From the NCBI GenBank assembly GCA_928724745.1, contig CAKMXJ010000027.1, positions 1 through 64,000 of the forward strand: 64,000 nucleotides of DNA. The letters run 5' to 3'. Below the pieces are notes generated by a model. That model was given only the letters and a program-made list of their open reading frames with translations, did not search any database and had not been told where the DNA came from. Positions 42,800-53,530 of the stretch are shown here, piece by piece (position 1 is the first letter of the stretch; each line of letters begins with the position of its first letter). The translations under genes and the position numbers were made by a program. Source of the stretch: Anthracocystis setariae. Lineage: Eukaryota > Basidiomycota > Ustilaginomycetes > Ustilaginales > Ustilaginaceae.

Positions 42800-43560
42800 G
42801 ATCAGAGGTGACTGCGGGACGCATTCTTTTTCGTTTTCGTTTTCCTCATTTTTTTAAAAGAAAAAAAAAACGATGTGAGCTACCTGAGCGAGCCAAGCTG
42901 CAAACAAACTAAGTTGATTTTGTCGGTAGAAGCGCAGAAAACCCACGAGCCAGCCAACTCAAACTTCGAGCAAATGTGGCAGACGTTGCGGATCCGATTA
43001 GTCCGTCGTGTCATATTTGCACGCTCGATATATTTTGCGTATACATGTGGCATAAAAATCAGAGCTCATTCATACATATCGTAAAAAAAGGAAAAAGGGG
43101 GTGGCTTTGGGGGAAAGCTGTTCGACGGATTCTTTTCCTTACAATTCGACGGAGTAACGAAAGAGTCCGACGCACAGATGTAAAACATGGTTGTGCATGA
43201 TTTTTCTTTAAAACATGCTAGAAAGTCACGTCGCAAAAAAAGGCAAAACTTTTCTTGCAGCCACCCGTCGTAGCTTGCCCCCACCTCCCATGGCTCCCCA
43301 CCAAAGCCAGGACACATGGCCCCCCCCCCCCCTCCTGGCTCCGCTTACGGATCTTTCTTCTTTTTCTTCTCAGAAACGAGTTGAGCACGGGTAACATCGA
43401 GGAAAAATGGAAAGTTGCGTCCGCAAACCCACTCACTGACCCACCCCGGGTGGTTTCGAGGTGGGTCCGCGCCGAACACAGACTGACGAAGGGGGGATGA
43501 GTGCTTAGGTGGATTTGCGAACTCGAACCCACCCGAGCAGTCCTGCTCAAAGATGAAGAT
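42800..43560. other. AT-rich spacer with partial hairpin-family sequence
   Basis: Poly-T/A tracts near 42850-42870, and a region at about 43400-43480 with AAAGTTGCGTCCGC and CACCCCGGGTGG related to the foldback element at 43936. No credible gene. Confidence 0.4.
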
Positions 43561-43935
43561 ACTTTAGGTTAAACATGTTCGTTCAACTGCTCTGGAATTG
43601 ATGCTTAACACCGTGTGTTTGTCATTCATGATTTGTCAACAACGGCATTTACTTCGTGCCACCAAACTCATTCGGCTGATTCATATCGGAAAAAAGTAGA
43701 TATCCGTACTCGGAGCCACGAGCCTTTGCTCCCCTTCTAGCTCAAGGTACGATTCTTTCCTTTTCCGATATAATTCTAACAGAAATAATGGGCATGTATT
43801 TGCTCACTCTCCTTCTTAAATGCCTAGAAGGGGAGGTTGGCGGAGCAATTCAGGGTAATGGTTCCCCACCGCTCTGCAAGATGGGTAAAAGGACAAATTT
43901 CCTCTATGCACAGAATCAAATTTTGAATCCGCAGT

Positions 43936-44113
43936 CACATCGTAAAAAACGGAAAGTTGAGTCCGCGAACCCACCCCCTCACCCACCCGGGTTGGGTTCA
44001 CTGTGAACCCACCCGGGGTGGCTCGGGGGTGGTTCCGGGGTGTAACCCCCCCAGCAACCACCCCGGGTGGGTGAGAGGGTGGGTTCGCGGACTCAACTTT
44101 CTTTTACGATGTG
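43936..44113. mobile_element. 178-bp foldback (MITE-like) element, TSD AGT
   Basis: Arms of about 60-70 bp are inverted repeats: CACATCGTAAAA ... AAGTTGAGTCCGCGAACCCACC on the left and its reverse complement ending TTTTACGATGTG on the right. The centre contains several CACCCGGGGTGG-type palindromes. Flanked by AGT on both sides (43933-43935, 44114-44116). Half or partial copies are at about 43400-43480 and 47052-47180. Confidence 0.75.
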
Positions 44114-44183
44114 AGTCTGCATTTTTTTTATTTTTTGTTATTTTAGGGAGTGGGTTTGCATTGTGAAAACCTGGGGTGGCTCG

Positions 44184-45075
44184 TGTTGGAAATCATGAAT
44201 TTGGTATATCGGCGATTGGGGTTACACCTTCTCAATTGGCGATACACAGGAATGAACTGCACGGAGGCCAATGGGCCTGGCAGTTGAAGACTTTTTCAAC
44301 CAAGAGTCAAGCACAGCATGGGTTTATGTCACTGGCAACAAATGCAGCCAATGAGATCAATGGATGACCATTGGACTGCTGGGAGTTCCCAACTCACTGC
44401 AGAAGAACTATGATACCTCCAGTGAGTAGCTGGAAGACTCCAATCAGATTTCAAGGCTCAAAATGCAAGAGATACATGTTGGAAAAAAATGATTAGTGTA
44501 TAGGCGATTGGGGTTACATCTCCCCAATTGGCAATGTACAAAAGGTAACTGCACGGCGACCGACGGAACTGGCGGTTAAAACATCTTCTGCCAAAGGTCA
44601 AGTATGGTAAAGGTCTCTAATGTGTGGTAACCAATGCAGCCAATGAAGTCAACAGATGACCATTGACTGCCGGGAGTCCCCGACTCACTACGGAAGAACT
44701 AGGGTATCTCCAGTGAGTAATGAGGACCTCCAATCAGATCTTGAGGTTCAACCCAAGAGATGCAAAAGCCAGCTCAGCCTATTGGGGCAAGCTGAATCAG
44801 GGAACTCCCGGAAGGACAAGGACCGTCTACTGGGAGTCACGTAAAGACATGAATTGCACAGTGGGATGCAGACTAGCCTCTAGGCAGATTACCACTGTAT
44901 GAGAAGAAGCAATGTAGGGTCTCCAGGAAGACCTGGGCACCACCCAACTCATGTATATAAACTTAGTTGCCCACCGCCTCTGCCAGTAAGGTCAACTTGT
45001 CCAAACATAGAGATAGATCTCACAGTAGTTTGACAAGTCTGCTGGGATTCATTCAGAAGGATCCACCCTCATAAT
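44184..45075 (+). mobile_element. LTR-like repeat, family C, two tandem copies
   Basis: A first partial copy starts TGTTGGAAATCATG (44184). A second, longer copy starts TGTTGGAAAAAAATG (about 44477) and includes ATGTATATAAAC near 44954 and a 3' part shared with 42259-42545. Tandem partial copies suggest LTR recombination. The short frames are not genes. Confidence 0.5.
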
Positions 45076-45114
45076 CAAGGGTGAGCCCCATTTGCGGATC
45101 ACATTGGACCAAAC

Positions 45115-45619
45115 TGTTAAGCGTCAAGGGTCTGGCAACCTCTTGACTGTGCGGCGCGGTGCACGGTGTGTGAGGCTTGGGCTTGAGGGCGCTTGGCGGG
45201 AGTGGTGGCCATGAGAGTCACCGGGCACAATCCTGAGGTTAACGGTTCGACCGTTGGGTCTGCTATTCACTATTACTCAAAGTAACTAAGAATACAATTG
45301 ACAAGCAGACAACAGGGGGGTGGCGCGCGGCTTCCACCTTATAAGGCATCACACGTGCCACGCGGCGCGCACCTCCTCCAGGAACGCGTAGGCTGCGCGC
45401 AACCTTGACTTACAACATGTGGGCTGAACCCATGTGTTGAGCACTGCGCGGCACACCTCCGTCTTCATGAAGCAACAAGCGGCGCACCCCTCCATTCCCA
45501 GCATACCGCGCAGCGCGCCCCTAATGGCCTTATGCTGCGCAGCACGCCCACTCCCCTGCGCAGCCGTTGGACAGTGCCCCGATGGCGCGCTGGCTGGGAA
45601 CCTCTGTCCAGCCGTAACA
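45115..45619 (+). mobile_element. Solo LTR, family B, TSD CAAAC
   Basis: 505 bp, TGTTAAGCGTCAAGGG ... CAGCCGTAACA, flanked by CAAAC at 45110-45114 and 45620-45624. CCTTATAAGGC near 45337. Confidence 0.92.
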
Positions 45620-45928
45620 CAAACCAATTGGAGGAGAGCCACAAATGACTTGTGCAGGGAAACCTCAACAAGAAGAAAAGACATGCAAGGGTGCGTGCTC
45701 GATAGCAAACCCTCAACTGATCATGAGATGTTCAGAAGTACAGCTACAGCAACGATGGTTGTCACTTAGCCGTATACAATAACTCACGCCACATGTATAT
45801 ATAGAGGCTTGCATTCTACTCTGTAGTGACTGGAAATTTATCGAATCATCAACTATTGAAGTGTGCTCACAACACACAGCCAAGTATATGAACTCGCAGG
45901 CTTGCGTGTTTATCCCTCACACAGCGAT

Positions 45929-46278
45929 TGTTATGCTCCTGGGGTCTTAGAACCATGGAACGTGGTTGTGCGTCTGTGTCAAGGCCAGGGGCGTGGTACC
46001 AGGTGTTGCTCCCAGGATTGTTGCCAAGATAGCGGAGCAGGAGAGCGGGAGATTGGGAGAAGGTCTGATATTTCCACCTACTAGAGTGAGTAAGCTAAAA
46101 TACAATTGACGTCTTAATGTGAGTTAGTTGCAGGGAAGGTCTTTGGTATGGCCCCTGGGAGCCCCTCCTGGGGATTACTGCAGTATCCCCCTGGGCCCCA
46201 ATCCACGCCCCGGATTGGGAAAGCCATCTCCCGCTCACCACCCTTCTATATTCCAGCGCGGCACTGATGTTTGTAACA
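45929..46278 (-). mobile_element. Solo LTR, family A variant, TSD GCGAT/GCAAT
   Basis: 350 bp, TGTTATGCTCCTGGGG ... TTTGTAACA. The flanks GCGAT (45924-45928) and GCAAT (46279-46283) differ by one G to A change at a CpG, as expected if one copy decayed after insertion. Confidence 0.85.
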
Positions 46279-46283
46279 GCAAT

Positions 46284-47560
46284 CTACCAAGCTTCCAAAT
46301 CTACTGCGCCCACCTAGACAAGTGTTGTCACTCTCAGTCTACCCTTGCTGGCTTCACTGCCAAAGAAGACTGACTTAGTGAATTCAAACTCACCTCCAAG
46401 ATCACAACTTGGAAGTCAATCAAGGACCGTGGTAAACATGTGTCCTTGCATGTTTGTATTCAAACTCAGCCACCTACTCACCAAGCAATAGTGACTAGCC
46501 GACGTGTAGATTCTAATAAAACTCGCAATCTAATATTCCAAACCCTCTTCGGGAACCACCAAAGGGCGGTGGCTGCGGAACGGACTTTGCATTTTGTTGC
46601 AATTGGGGTTCTTTGAAGAGCACGGATTGACTTTGTAATTGCCAGCAATGAATGCCAGCGAGTCATAGACGGGCTGGTTGTTCGTTGAGCGAGGCAATGG
46701 GAGTGCTAAGACTTCTTGTGTGGTGATTTATTGACGAGGGAAGAGTAACACTAAAGTCATACAAGTCGTCTTTATGTGTCTTTCATCGTCACATTTGAAC
46801 AACCTTTACAATCGCAGCTACTCCTTAAGCGTAGTCGATCAATTATCAGATCACTCAGCCACTCAGCGTCACCGACGCGCTTCAAACTCTCATTTTGTAG
46901 AAATACAACCACAATAGAGCCTTTTTTATATATAGGAATTAGGTCTACGGTTGGATCCGCGCGCTCATCTTTTTGTGAAAGTATGAATATCGTAAAAAAA
47001 TGAAGCTAAGGGACGGTCTTGACGAGACGAGCGGCAGGGTGGCGGAAGACGGTCACATCGTAAAAAGCGGAAAGTTGCGTCCCCGAACCCATCCCTCACC
47101 CACCCCGGTTGGCTTCGAGGTGGTTCTGCGCCGCAACCACCCCCCCCGCTTGGGTGGGTGTGCGAACCCACCTCCGTAACCATGTCTGACATGTTTCAAA
47201 TCTGAGACCGATTTCCGTCATTCTTTATATACAACAAGCGAAAGTCTAACATGCGCCTTCGACCAAAAGCGCCTCGCCGGCAAGGTACTTTCCTCGACGT
47301 TAGTGAGTTTTCGGACACCTCCTACACGCGTACTGGAGGTGGTAGAAACAAGCTTAAAATCAAGGTCCATCACAATTGTGCATATTGAACCACCTCCAGG
47401 ACAATTAAAGCTCGTTCTTGGAGGTGTGTGCTCCTATGTTCAACTACCCCCAGAATGCATTGAGGAGGTAGACCAATACAATCAGTGAAACCACCAGAAA
47501 AGTGTGTGTCCATTGCCATTGGTGTGTGGTGTGAGTTGAGTACTACCATCATCTTGGTCT
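46284..47560. other. Spacer with a half copy of the hairpin element
   Basis: No supported gene. 47052-47180 has CACATCGTAAAAAGCGGAAAG and GGTTGGCTTCGAGGTGG, a one-armed relative of the foldback element at 43936. 47365-47470 is a short sequence rich in ACCACCTCC/GGAGGT inverted words. Confidence 0.4.
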
Positions 47561-48063
47561 TGTTAAGTGCCAAGGGTCTGACAACCTCTTGACTGTGCGG
47601 CGCAGCATGCAGTGTTTGAGGCTTGGGCTTGAGGGTGCATGGCTGGAGGGGTGGCCACAAGAGTCACCGAGCACAATCCTGAGGGTAACAGTTCTACCAT
47701 TGGGTCTGATATTTGCTATTACTCTGGGTAACTAAGAATACAATTGACAAGCAGACAACAGGGAGGTGGCGCGCAGCTTGCGCCTTATAAGACATCACAT
47801 GTGCCATGTGGCGTGCGCCTCTTCCCAGACGCATATGTTGCATGCAACCTTGGCAGGTGGCAGATGGGGTGAACCCCTGTGGTGGGTACTATGTGGCGCG
47901 CCCCCACCTTCACAAAACAACGCGGGGCACACCTTTCCATCCACAACGTACTGCGCGGCACGCCCCCATTGGCCATACACTGCGCAGCACGCTTGTTCCC
48001 CAGCGCAGCCGCTGGACAGTGCTCTGACAGCATGCTGGCTGGAACCCCCGCCCAACCGTAACA
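47561..48063 (+). mobile_element. Solo LTR, family B, TSD GGTCT
   Basis: 503 bp, TGTTAAGTGCCAAGGG ... CAACCGTAACA, flanked by GGTCT at 47556-47560 and 48064-48068. More CpG-decayed than the 36030 copy. Confidence 0.92.
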
Positions 48064-48075
48064 GGTCTCCTCATC

Positions 48076-48527
48076 TTGATCAGCACAATCATGCAGGTCA
48101 AGTCCATTACTGCTTGTGCTTGTGGACAATGGATACGCATGCTTGCAGTACTATCTGTCCTTACGCAGAGGCCGCCAACCAACCTTCAGCCGCAACACTA
48201 CAATACAATAGCAAGACTCTTTGACAATGCTCACTTTGAGTCTGTGTTTGGTGTAGGTATCCACGAGTTTGAATGCATACACTCTGTATTGCTTTTGCCA
48301 GAACCCATGAGAACGCCAAACATGGATGTGATCAATAGCAAGACGGCGTTGTTGATGTACTTAGCATGGCTCCAAGGATATTGACAACTAGACCTTGAAG
48401 CTCATTACGGTTGGTTGCATAGCCAATGCAGCTGCATCATCCACATTGTTGGCGAGACCATATACAAGATGTGGGGCCGTCAGCTCGACGCCACCAGCAA
48501 TTGCCACCATCTCCTCCGTCCTTGTTA
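48076..48527 (+). pseudogene. Possible PIF/Harbinger transposase N-terminal relic
   Basis: The frame gives ARLFDNAHFESVFGVGIHEFECIHSVLL ... NSKTALLMYLAWLQGY, then a stop, then LEAHYGWLHSQCSCIIHIVGETIYKMWG. The order 'F...F...L, several aliphatic helices, then a SxS-V-type helix' resembles the N-terminal part of DDE_Tnp_4 (Harbinger) transposases. It is cut by the copia relic at about 48530, and no catalytic residues remain, so confidence is limited. Confidence 0.4.
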
Positions 48528-48529
48528 GA

Positions 48530-49345
48530 ACCTAGGGTTCTTTATGTCGTATCACACTTAGAGCATTTCACCCTTTGGCTGTAGAACCCAACGTTGGGTT
48601 CTGCAGCATGCATGCGGATTTACGATCCAAGCTGCATTTGGCCAAACACAACCAAATTTTATGGAAATTGCTGCAAACTCCCACATGTGTTTGAAACTCA
48701 CAGTCTGAGACATGCAACAGAAGACACTACCTCAAACCTGTGGTCGGGTTTACCATATTTGGGTATATCACAAAGACTCACAATGGATTGTCACAGTCCA
48801 ACCACCGGATTGTACTCTCATTAGCAAAAAACACACATTGGGGACAAAACAGGCAGATCACACCGTAAGTGCAATGCTCCTCTCCGCAGACATTGAGTAC
48901 TCTCATGTATGAGTGTTCCAACAAGCCCATTGTGTATATAAGCACCATTCTGTCATACCCCATTAGTGTTCTTGGAATCTATCAAATCTTTCCCTCATTC
49001 ACTCTTGCATTACCCTCTCTCTCCAACAACTCTCAAGTAGTCATTGAGTATCCATAGTATCCCTTGTTTGAGCTCCCAACCTCTGCAAAACAACGTTAAT
49101 GTCAGGAACCCAATGTGGGTCTTTGAAGTAATAACAAAGACAATGCTTGGATACCTTTAGACTTCTGGGATTTTAACAAACCTGCCATTTGTCAGAACCC
49201 AACATCAGGGTTGATCACCTGATGCCTACTCCCGTAAGTCTGCCAAATGTCAAGACTGACCATTTGTCTCGACTTTGCTGCCAAGTCATAGTTTCACAAT
49301 TCTATACTCTTTCACAGTCCTGAGCGTCTAGACCACTACGCCGCG
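48530..49345 (+). mobile_element. Decayed copia LTR and leader
   Basis: Begins GAACCTAGGGTTC and aligns along the copia minus strand from 11621 to about 10815: 'TTAGAGCATTTCACCCTTTG', CCCAACGTTGGG (the intact copy has CCCGACGGCGGG), TGTATATAAGC near 48935, 'CAAATCTTTCCC', leader-intron borders CCCGTAAGTC and CTTTCACAG. Pol sequence is absent. Confidence 0.8.
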
Positions 49346-49370
49346 GCAATTGAGCGGAAAACCAGCAGGT

Positions 49371-49719
49371 TGTTATGAACATCAGTGCCGGGCAAGAATA
49401 TAGCAGTGTGGAAGCGGGAAGTGACTTTCCCAATCCGATTTGTGGATCAGGGTCCAGGGTGATACTGCAGTAATCCCCAGGAGAGGCTCCTGGGGGTCAT
49501 ACCAAAGATCCTCCCTGCAACTAACTCACGTTCAGATGTCAATTGTATTTTAGCTTACTCACTCTAGTAGGTGGAAATATCAGACCTTCTCCCAATCTCC
49601 CGCTCTCCTGCTCCGCTATCTTGGCAACAATCCCAGGAGCAACACCTGGTACCACGCCCCTGGCCTTGACACAGACGCACAACCACGTTCCAAGGTTCTC
49701 AGACCCCAGGAGCATAACA
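49371..49719 (+). mobile_element. Solo LTR, family A variant, no TSD
   Basis: 349 bp, TGTTATGAACATCAG ... CAGGAGCATAACA. Flanks CAGGT and AGAGG do not match, suggesting recombination after insertion. Confidence 0.8.
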
Positions 49720-50129
49720 AGAGGTTGGCAATAAATTGATTCAGAGATCATCAACTGTGCGCTTGAAGTGCGCTCTATAAGTACACATTGGTCCCCTTGT
49801 TATTCCTAGTAGAGATGTAGGGGACCGTATAGCAACAATGTTAGTAACAGACAAATTGCTGAATGTACAGTACAGTTGCCCATCAACGTGAACAACACAA
49901 TCAACAGTAACATGATCCAATGAGAAGGATTCCAGTCAGGAATGTGGTGAGATACAGGACCCATAATGTATAGGCATGTGTGGCGCCAACATTGGCATTG
50001 GCGCACACACTGCTTCCATGTCCCAAGAAATGTGGCGGTGGCATTTGTGTTGGAATGTTACTGCACTAGTTACAAACACCTTATTGACGTCTGTAATGTC
50101 AGATCAATGGCTGATACAGTGGGTGACCG
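49720..50129. other. Spacer, no gene seen
   Basis: Low-identity repeats and short frames only. A 227-codon plus-strand frame begins here but runs through copia-relic and repeat R sequence, so it is not accepted as a gene. Confidence 0.4.
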
Positions 50130-50337
50130 TATATTTCAACAGTCTCAAACCATCTGTCTTGAACTGCGTGTCTTGGACGTGTGTGTGGGAGATTTCAGCA
50201 ATTTGGAACAAATTGCGATGTGATCTACTAGATCCAGCAAAATCCAAGGACCCAAATGCAGACTGGAAAACCCAACGATGGGTTTTGTGGCCAAATGGTG
50301 AAAATGTTCTAAGTGAGAGACGGAATATGGAACTCAA
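50130..50337 (-). mobile_element. Decayed copia LTR end
   Basis: Same orientation as the main copia: 'CTTGAACTGCGTGTCTTGGA', AAACCCAACGATGGGTTT and 'GGAACTCAACAG' match 11430-11621, with CpG losses. Confidence 0.7.
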
Positions 50338-50339
50338 CA

Positions 50340-50680
50340 GAGCTTCACATCGGAAACAGCGCTATAAAATGCCTTGCACAGATTCAGAGATAAAGTACAC
50401 CTTTGACAAGTGTGTAAATGCTCAAAATATGCAAATAGTACATTTTCAGCCCTATCGAACAGCTCAAAAAGCACTATGGGCCTATGCTGGACAAATTTTT
50501 GTGGGACAAAAACAGCACTGCAAGGTGCCTTGCACAGATTGGGAGGTATGTTGGGCTTTAGATCAGCTTGTTTACCATCACAGTAGGTGTCAACCATACT
50601 TTGTGCTCAATCGAAGAGTATTACTGCCAACAATGGGCCTGTTCCAGGTATGTTGTTGAGAAGACATTTGGTGGAGTTTT
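50340..50680. repeat. Dispersed repeat R, copy 3
   Basis: Same family as 16556-16895: 'ATGCCTTGCACAGATTCAGA', 'CTTGCACAGATTGGGAGGTA', 'GTGCTCAATCGAAGAG', then the leader 'GGTATGTTGTTGAGAAGACA'. The parts occur in a different order from copy 1. Confidence 0.55.
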
Positions 50681-50939
50681 ATGTCAAAAACTATTCAAAA
50701 TCAAACTTCAATATTCAGCATTTTCCTATGCCACAAGCCAAAAGTCTAACATGCGGTTTTGACAGAAGGCACTGTTAGACCCCTGGCACCTTCAATTGGA
50801 CCCCTGGCATCTCCCCATCCCTGCCATAGGTCCAACTGCAGTAAAGGGTCCTCCCCTTGATCATGTCCCCTACAAAGATTGCCTCCGGACCTTTGTTGCA
50901 TGTATTACTTAGTCAGCTTGTGGCCAAAGGAGTTCTAGC

Positions 50940-51035
50940 GCCTCTCTCTAAATTGTCCCTACAACCCCTCTGTTCCTGCCTGCCGCCTACAACCAAAGCC
51001 GCCCAGCAGTAGTTAGAACCTTTGGTCTTAACAGG
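50940..51035 (-). repeat. Short dispersed repeat shared with 16960-17035
   Basis: The reverse complement TGTTAAGACCAAAGGTTCT ... GCGGCTTTGGTTGTAGGCGG ... GGAACAGAGG matches the segment near 16968. The TGTTAA start hints at an LTR end, but the other end is not defined. Confidence 0.45.
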
Positions 51036-51372
51036 CACCTGCCAGCAAGATGCCATCCTTGAAACAACCATGGTCCAACACAACATGAGTGATACATCCA
51101 ACAACATTGGTTCCAGACCCTCATCTGGCAACTCACATGGTCCCAACACTCAACATGTTGGAGATGCAAGGAGTCTAGATGTCCAGCAATCCAGAGGGAG
51201 TCTGGACCCAAACACACCTGCAACGGTTCAGGCTCAATGGCAACTTGCAGCAAGTGCCAGCAAATTTATTCAATATTCCCCGCAAGATTAAACTACTTGA
51301 CAGTCAAGGTAACCACATCTCTTCAACAGTTGATCCCACAGTCCTACATGGAACACACACAGCAAAACTTCA

Positions 51373-51743
51373 TGTTATGCTCCTGGGGTCTGAGAACCTT
51401 GGAACATGGTGGGGCATCTGTGTCAAGGCCAGGGAGTGGTACTGGGCATTGCTCCTGGGATCATTGCCAAGATAGCAGAGCGGGGAAGCAGGAGAGCGGG
51501 AGAATATCTGATATTTTCACCTACTAGAGTGAGTAAGCTAAAATACAATTGACATCCTAATGTGAGCTGATTGCTGAGCAAACATAGAGATATGAACCCC
51601 TGGGGTACTTCCTGGGGGAATGCTGCAGTCTGTCCCAATCCCCCAATCCGTGAGGTCAATTGGGAGGGGCCGCTCCCGCTTGCCTTGACCACCAGTTTCC
51701 CAGGACCTTCCCTCCTACACCAATAGACGTAGCATTTGTGACA
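51373..51743 (-). mobile_element. Decayed solo LTR, family A variant
   Basis: 371 bp, TGTTATGCTCCTGGGG ... TTTGTGACA. Flanks CTTCA and CATCT do not form a target duplication. Strong CpG decay. Confidence 0.7.
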
Positions 51744-51869
51744 CATCTACACTTAGAGACCATTTTGTAGTTCCACCATAGTGTATAAGTAGCACCTGAT
51801 GTATCATAGTTGGTATTTGTCAATCATATTGTCAATTCTCACTTTCCTCCATAGCTACCAGAGACACCT

Positions 51870-52215
51870 CTGGTGGAACCTAGGGTCCATAAATCGTCTC
51901 ACACTTAGAGCATTTCACCCTTTGGCCACCAAACCCAACAGCAGGTCTTACATCCCGCATTTGGGTTCATGCACTTTGCTGGATTTGGACAAACACATCA
52001 CAAATTATGGAAAATTGCTGAGGATTCACTCACCCATTTGAGACACATGGTTTGAGACAAAAGATTCAAGACATAAGATTTGAAACACCGTCCAAGACCT
52101 GCCATTGGGTTTGGAGACTAAAGGTGTATCATACAGAATCACCACAAGTACATAGAAACCAACAAGTGGATCCACCTATCAGGATGCCAGACACATCTTG
52201 ACAGACAAGATGGGC
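51870..52215 (+). mobile_element. Decayed copia LTR start
   Basis: CTGGTGGAACC ... CGTCTCACACTTAGAGCATT ... AAACCCAACAGCAGG ... GCTGGATTTGGACAAACAC aligns with copia minus strand from 11621 to about 11480. It is then less conserved up to the LTR at 52223. Confidence 0.7.
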
Positions 52216-52222
52216 AGACCAC

Positions 52223-52718
52223 TGTTACGGTGAAGGCAGAGAGTCCCGACCAGTGCGTTAACAGAGTGATGCCAGGCGGCCGTGCAGAGGAACGGGCGCA
52301 CCGCGCATCGTACTATCAGTGGGAGCGTGCACCGCACGGTACGCTGTGGATGGGAAGGCGCGCTGTGCATTGCCCCCAGAGAAGGGGCTGCACCATGCAA
52401 TACCCTTTGAAGAGATTCCCCCCCTTGTGAAGTTGCGTGATGTGCACGTGTCCTGGAGGTGCGCGCCACATGCCACACGCAATGTCTTATAAGGTGCAAG
52501 CCACGCGCTACACCCCTGTTGTCCCTTGTTGATTGTATTCTTAGTTACCCTAGAGTAATAGTGGATATCAGACCCAACGGTAGAACCATTACCCTCAGGA
52601 TTGTGCTTGGTGACTCTTGTGGCCACCACTCCTGCCATGCCCCCCCTCAAGCCCAAGCCTCATGCACCACATGCCATGCCGCACAGTCAAGAGGTTGTCA
52701 GACCCTTGGCACTTAACA
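52223..52718 (-). mobile_element. Solo LTR, family B, no TSD
   Basis: 496 bp, TGTTACGGTGAAGG ... GGCACTTAACA. Flanks ACCAC and CCTTG do not match. Diverged near its TGTTACGG end. Confidence 0.8.
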
Positions 52719-53530
52719 CCTTGCCACCAAGTTGTCACTTCACCTTGAATCTTTCATAACCTCAACAGCAAGCCACTCACACTCCCTGTCAATCTCCAAT
52801 TCCACTTTCAAGAGTGCCAAGCTACCTTCCAAATATAGGTGAAATCCCAGTACATCAACACCCACCGCTGCTACTAGGCCACAGGTATAGCAACTGTGAG
52901 GCCATGCCAGAGATCAACTACACAATCAAGGCAACACACATTACCTCAATGGCAATAAGTGCACATCCACATGGACATGCTCACTGTACCCAGCGTGGTG
53001 CTCAGATTGACCATCCTGTTGCTGATCTACCACTTCCATTCACACCCAATCACTGCATTGGAACTTTTAATAGTTTCACCACAAGATGCCTTGCACGGAT
53101 TGGAAGGTATAATTTGCATTGAACTAGCTTGCCTACCATCATAGTATGTACTAATTATACTTCGTGCTCAATCGAACAGTATGATGGGCAGTAATGGGCC
53201 TGCCCCAGGTATTGTTGAGAAGGATTTTGCATGAGGGTTTTTTAATGGGTCACACAAATGCAGACGGCAATGGCTTGCCTATTTGCTCATAGTGACATAC
53301 CTTTGCCCTCCCTGTTGTGCACATTCAGGACAGACCCAGTCGATGTTGCCATGTGCTGCAGCTCAAGTATTTCAAAAGTTGGAAGCAAAACAGTCATGAG
53401 TCAAGAGTTGAAGCGTCAAAGAGCCCCAGAGCCAAAAGTCACAGAGCTCCAAAGCGTCAACCAGCAAACGAGCCAGAGAGCCAGAGAGCCAGAGAGCCAG
53501 AGAGCCATAGAATTGATGGCACGGTAATTT
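52719..53530. other. Repeat-derived spacer, no gene
   Basis: 53080-53200 is a partial copy of repeat R ('CTTGCACGGATTGGAAGGTA', 'GTGCTCAATCGAACAG'). 53460-53510 is a short tandem AGCCAGAGAG repeat. Small frames are not credible genes. Confidence 0.5.

Noticed and set aside
49318..49352. tRNA-like words (GTAGTGGTCTAGACGC on the minus strand)
   Set aside because: Only a D-arm-like piece; no anticodon stem, T-arm or acceptor pairing could be formed around it.
49976..50659. 227-codon plus-strand frame
   Set aside because: It runs across a copia relic and repeat R, so it is a chance reading.
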